The notes under the pieces are model-generated. The model was not told the origin of the DNA and ran no database searches. It was given only the letters and a program-made list of their open reading frames with translations. Shown in pieces: positions 60,179 through 64,000 of a DNA stretch of 64,000 nt. The position numbers were made by a program, and so were the translations under genes. This DNA comes from Diospyros lotus (lineage: Eukaryota > Streptophyta > Magnoliopsida > Ericales > Ebenaceae): contig NC_068339.1 in assembly GCF_014633365.1 (NCBI RefSeq), positions 15,647,925 to 15,711,924 of the forward strand, in the 5' to 3' direction. Every line of letters begins with the position of its first letter. Positions within the stretch are counted from its first letter, which is position 1.

Positions 60179-60719
60179 TGTGTTAAAGAGCCAAATGCAT
60201 CTCTTTCTACTAACCGCAGGTTTAAATACCCCCAACCTGCCCACCCAATTCCCATGCAGAATAAGTTGTTTTGCGCAAGGCCCACCAACTTTCTTTCTCA
60301 ATTTTAATCTTGGCTTAATTAAAATGGATTAGTTTTGTACCTTATTTTCCAAAAAAATAAAAATAAAAAGAGAGACTAAAAGGATAGTTTTCAAGATCTC
60401 TAGTTGAAATACCTACTACTAATCAAACTTCTTTTATTTTACCAATCAAAGTAAGCAATTAAAATTTTCTATTTCTTCCAAATTATTGACAACCCCATCA
60501 CTTGGAATCACTCACTAATATTAAGAGCCTAATTGCAATTCGAAGAGAGAAAAAAAAAAAAAAAAGGAAAAGGAAAGTCTCTCCTTTTTTAAAAGTGAGT
60601 TGTACCTATATAACATGACCAAAAGAGGCAAGACAACAACAAAGAACAAATACAGTTTTATTGGATGAACATATACAATTTTATTGGATCAGAATGCATT
60701 TCAATACCTGCAATCTTGG

Positions 60720-63700
60720 TTATCTTGACAATCGCCGGTCCCACAAGACTTGTTCATCAATCTTGGTCAGTGTCTCATCATCAAGTCGCTTCCATGTCTT
60801 GATCCTTTCCACTCCTTCCCACGAGTTCTGCCCTTTAGCGAGTTCTGCTAATATAATTCTTGCTCTCCTTGGCTTCCCAGGCCTGCCATAACCATGATAT
60901 CCAAAGCCCCCACCGTAACAAAACCATATACCATCTAGATTCCCACAAAAGTCATTGTTGTGATCATGACCTATGAACACAGCCTTTACATCTCCCATGG
61001 AGGCAAGGGTTTGTAATACTCCAGAGTTAACAGATGAACATGCCACATATTCCTGATAGTGGCCTACAATCTCTTTTACTTGGCGGACTTCTGGAATTGG
61101 AATGTGGAAGAATGCCAAGGCTATTGCTGGGTGTGAAAAGGCATCAATCAATCGACTGTTATCAAGATTTTGCCCCTGTTAACATTTGCCCTGGAATCCG
61201 TTAATGAAATCTAAATCTAGAAAACCTACATCGTGAGAATTGAAAGAAAATACCCATTATAAAGGAGAAAAATCTTTGGATAAAATGCACATGCAACAGG
61301 CTGTGCCTGGCTGCTGTTTCAACGGATCGGGAAGAAGGAAGGTTCTATTTTATCCGGGATATACATTTATTACAACCAAAAAGTGAATTAAACTTGATTT
61401 ATTGAAACTTTACTCAATTTCGAAACAAGGTAGAACTTTCTAGTTTTTAGTATCTACTTGCAGAAAATGCAATAATGTGGCGGCCTTAAGATAGAAACAT
61501 ACTAAATAAGTCATCAGATAATGGTACCTGAAAATTTTTAGAAACATTACGAAGCCAACGAAGTTGGGATTCTTTAATCCATCCATAAGTTCGAACTCCT
61601 TCAACAATAGCTCTATCTCCACTGTCAAGAAAGTACAGATTAAGGACAGTATGGTTAGCTAAATGTGACCCTGGTGCACCGCATATTCTAAGATTATAAT
61701 TTCCAAACCCATCAATGCCAGAAAGCAGCATTTTTTCGGCAGGATCAGATGTGTTTTCAGCCAATGGATTGATTTGTGCAACCGAATAGTCCATAAGGGA
61801 GATGAAAGACATAAGTTCTTCACGAGTCATGGTAGATTCTTGATCATGGTTCCCTAGAATGGCCGCCCAAGGAAGTCCAGATTCCATGGCTGGACCAAAA
61901 GCTCCGAACAGAGATTCTGCAGCATCTGGAGAACTTGTCCCAAATATGTTGTCTCCTATTTCCATAATTAAGCAAAAACTGAAAGTTGGTTTTATTATGA
62001 GAGATGGTACCTTTCATCAAGTAAAAGGAGACATACACTAAAGGTCAGCAACAAAGAAGGAAGGCACAACTGTTGGTTACACCAGAACATCATCTCAGCT
62101 ACCACAAGGTCAGGACGCAGAGTGCCAGCAAATGAGAAAGAATATAAGGAAAGAAAATCTATATCTTCAGCTTAATAACCATAGTCCATAAATATACAAT
62201 AAAATCGCAACCATTTCAATCTAGTTGAAGCAAGTTAATGACCACACTCAATTTGTAATACAGTAGCTCTTAGTTCACATTTACATATCTACTATGTGAA
62301 GAAAAAACACAATGCTAGGATATAGTAACCAATACAAAGTGCAACCCTTTTGTCTATCTCCCTGAGATACCAAATCCATATGTAAGCCCCCCCTCCCTGA
62401 CAACCCCCAGCACAAGTAATTCATTTCTCTTTTCACAACTGCCAAGTGGAGGGAGTGTGGTCTCTTTTCACATAGGTGTATATGTTCTTTTTTTCATTTT
62501 TTATTGGGTAAATTCTCAAACTGTCCTCCCAACTTTATTTTTCAATGTCAACCTTTGAATTGTTCTTCTAGCTAGAATCCATGTAAGCCAACCTATCTAG
62601 TTTTTCCCACCAAGTTTTCCCAATGACATCCAGGAAGCTTGCCAATCATCTCTATCATGCTAACGGCTACATGGATTCTAGCTCACCAATCATTTCCATC
62701 TGTCATGCTAACGGCTCATAGAAGACCAAATCTTTCATTGTCTTCATCTATCTATTTTGCCGAAAACTTCTTCCGTTCCATCCACTCTCCTCGTGGAAGC
62801 ATCTATCAGTCTTCCTGACAAGACTAAATCATCTGCACCATGCATCTTTCCTCCACTAGCAGTCGCTTTTTTAATTCAGTTCTTTCTTATATGAGCACAC
62901 ATCCTATAACATCATTATCTTCACTAACCTCATATTTTGCATACATTGGTACTTTATTGCACAATATTTCATATCATATAACGAAGTTGGTTTTATATCC
63001 ATCCAAAAAAAATTCCTCTGAATGCTATTGCATAACATGCCAACACACTTCTCCATTTTAGTCATCCTACCTTAATTTAATCAATAAGAAGCTCAATAAG
63101 CTCTCTATCTTTTTGGGCAATTGATGCAAGATATCTAAACAATTTTTTTCTTCAAATAAAACACACAAATTGGCATCCATCTTTTAGCGGTTTCTATCAT
63201 CTAGTAAGCATCAAGGGCATATTCGATGCTATCATCCATCACCATCAGCAAATACAGCACATGGATGCATGGGAACCCCTCTAAGTCGATATCCTCAGCA
63301 TGCAGCTTTGTGATTCTTGATAGTTGAGCAATCTGAAATTCCTCATAATACCAAACAATTGATGCCCACAGAAGATCCCGTGAATCAAACATGTCAATTA
63401 ATGTAATCTTTGATTATTTTCTGTAAAATTGTGTAATTGTAATTACTGCTCAGAGTTTATGCAAGTGCAACACCAGTCACGCAAATTGCTCCAAACACAC
63501 GATGCATGAGAAATAACAACCACAGATATCCATAAAGGCGTGGAGTAACTCTGTGAAATGAGTTATATAGAACTACCCGTTGTCAATTAGATATTTTCCC
63601 TGTCGTACACAAGCACACTGATCTTTATTTGCAACAGGTATAATCTCAGATCGTTTCCCAGTTCTTCAGGGTCATCTTGCCAATATCCAAATTGTGGTTA

Positions 63701-64000
63701 AAACAAATTCCCACCCAAAGGCCAAGAGATGGGCTAAGCCCCATAGCTCATTTCAAACAATTTCAGAATCAGATAGACATACAAAAAATAGTCCCCCATG
63801 CCATAAGAAGGAAAAACAGAAATAAGAAGAAGAGATGAAACACCAGAGAATAAAAGGAAAAGGACAGAAACAATATACCGGTAAAGGCAACGAAATCGGG
63901 GTTTTCAGCCTGGATGATCCTCCTCATAAACCGGATCGAGTTAAGATCGGAACACTTATCGAACTCAGATGCTGAAACATCTCTGCATCGACTCAAGACC
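60720..64000 (-). CDS. Purple acid phosphatase, PAP28/29 type (5' end outside the window)
   Basis: Three coding exons on the minus strand: 64000-63879 (continuing off the window), 61955-61528, 61175-60720 with stop TAA at 60720-60722. Introns are GT-AG and phases agree. The readable part (about 335 aa) covers the metallophosphatase core: FVAFTGDNIFG across the first junction, WAAILGNHDQES, IDGFGNYNLRICGAPGSHLA, LNLYFLDSGDR, TYGWIKESQLRWLR, ALAFFHIPIPE, then VFIGHDHNNDFCG and GGGFGYHGYGRPG. The GNHD, FFH and GHDH metal ligands are present. Motif GDxxY reads GDNIF, so the iron-binding tyrosine that gives true purple acid phosphatases their colour is phenylalanine. That matches the Arabidopsis PAP28/PAP29 branch, annotated as probable inactive. 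The wording is closest to PAP28 as I recall it. Substrate unknown; secretion cannot be judged because the N-terminus is missing. Confidence 0.9.
61956..63878 (-). other. Large intron of the PAP gene
   Basis: This 1.9-kb intron has no coding frames worth reporting. It includes a 16-bp perfect inverted repeat (AGCTAGAATCCATGTA at 62570-62585; TACATGGATTCTAGCT at 62668-62683). A CATGCTAACGGCT direct repeat lies near 62656 and 62703. Both suggest a decayed transposon. Confidence 0.7.
62570..62720. repeat. Inverted and direct repeats inside the PAP intron
   Basis: The 16-bp inverted pair encloses about 80 bp, and CATGCTAACGGCT is repeated directly with CCAATCAT before each copy. The arrangement resembles a rearranged foldback or MITE-like element. 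Confidence 0.75.

Noticed and set aside
43700..60700. Conserved plant microRNAs (miR156, 159, 160, 164, 166, 167, 171, 172, 319, 390, 393-396)
   Set aside because: I scanned by eye for their mature sequences and saw none; hairpins found do not contain them.

Overview
This window is plant nuclear DNA, almost certainly from a eudicot. It is AT-rich, its genes carry GT-AG introns, and every confidently coded protein is a plant family member. It also holds remnants of LTR retrotransposons, LINEs and MITEs, and many CT/GA/TA microsatellites. I cannot name the species.

Layout from left to right. (1) 1-1393: the 5' end of an LTR retroelement in reverse orientation, an LTR with an adjoining primer-binding site. 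(2) 4747-5697: an intronless PPR-type gene resembling Arabidopsis At4g18975. (3) 6670-7830: an intronless RSL1D1-like gene (ribosomal L1 domain, ribosome biogenesis), with a telo-box and site-II-like promoter. (4) 9971-35216: a 20-exon gene for the plant CLEC16A homologue GFS9/TT9. I could join all 20 coding exons in phase (832 aa). Its 25-kb length comes from large introns filled with transposon debris. These include a complete but decayed 5.26-kb Ty1/copia element in intron 12, a Tourist-like MITE, and RTE and L1 LINE fragments. (5) 37207-38052: a non-autonomous DNA transposon with TAA target duplications. (6) 38804-43119, minus strand: a five-exon SMAX1-LIKE gene (982 aa, EAR motif LDLNI) of the SMXL3/4/5 type. 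(7) about 43.7-60.6 kb: a gene desert. It contains the 3' end of a SIRE-like copia element whose LTR carries 14 palindromic GTCGAC repeats, a second LTR-like block beside a reversed copia RT fragment, an RTE LINE remnant, hairpins and microsatellites. (8) 60720-64000, minus strand: the last three exons of a purple acid phosphatase gene of the PAP28/29 type, cut by the window edge.

The genes are separate transcription units with unrelated jobs: organelle RNA processing, ribosome assembly, Golgi/vacuole trafficking, phloem-related transcriptional repression and a metallophosphatase. Nothing suggests they act together. I found no convincing new multi-gene system. The most unusual items are the copia insertion inside GFS9/TT9, the palindromic GTCGAC array in the U3 region of an LTR, a 24-G run beside an inverted repeat in an intron, and several near-perfect hairpins in non-coding DNA.
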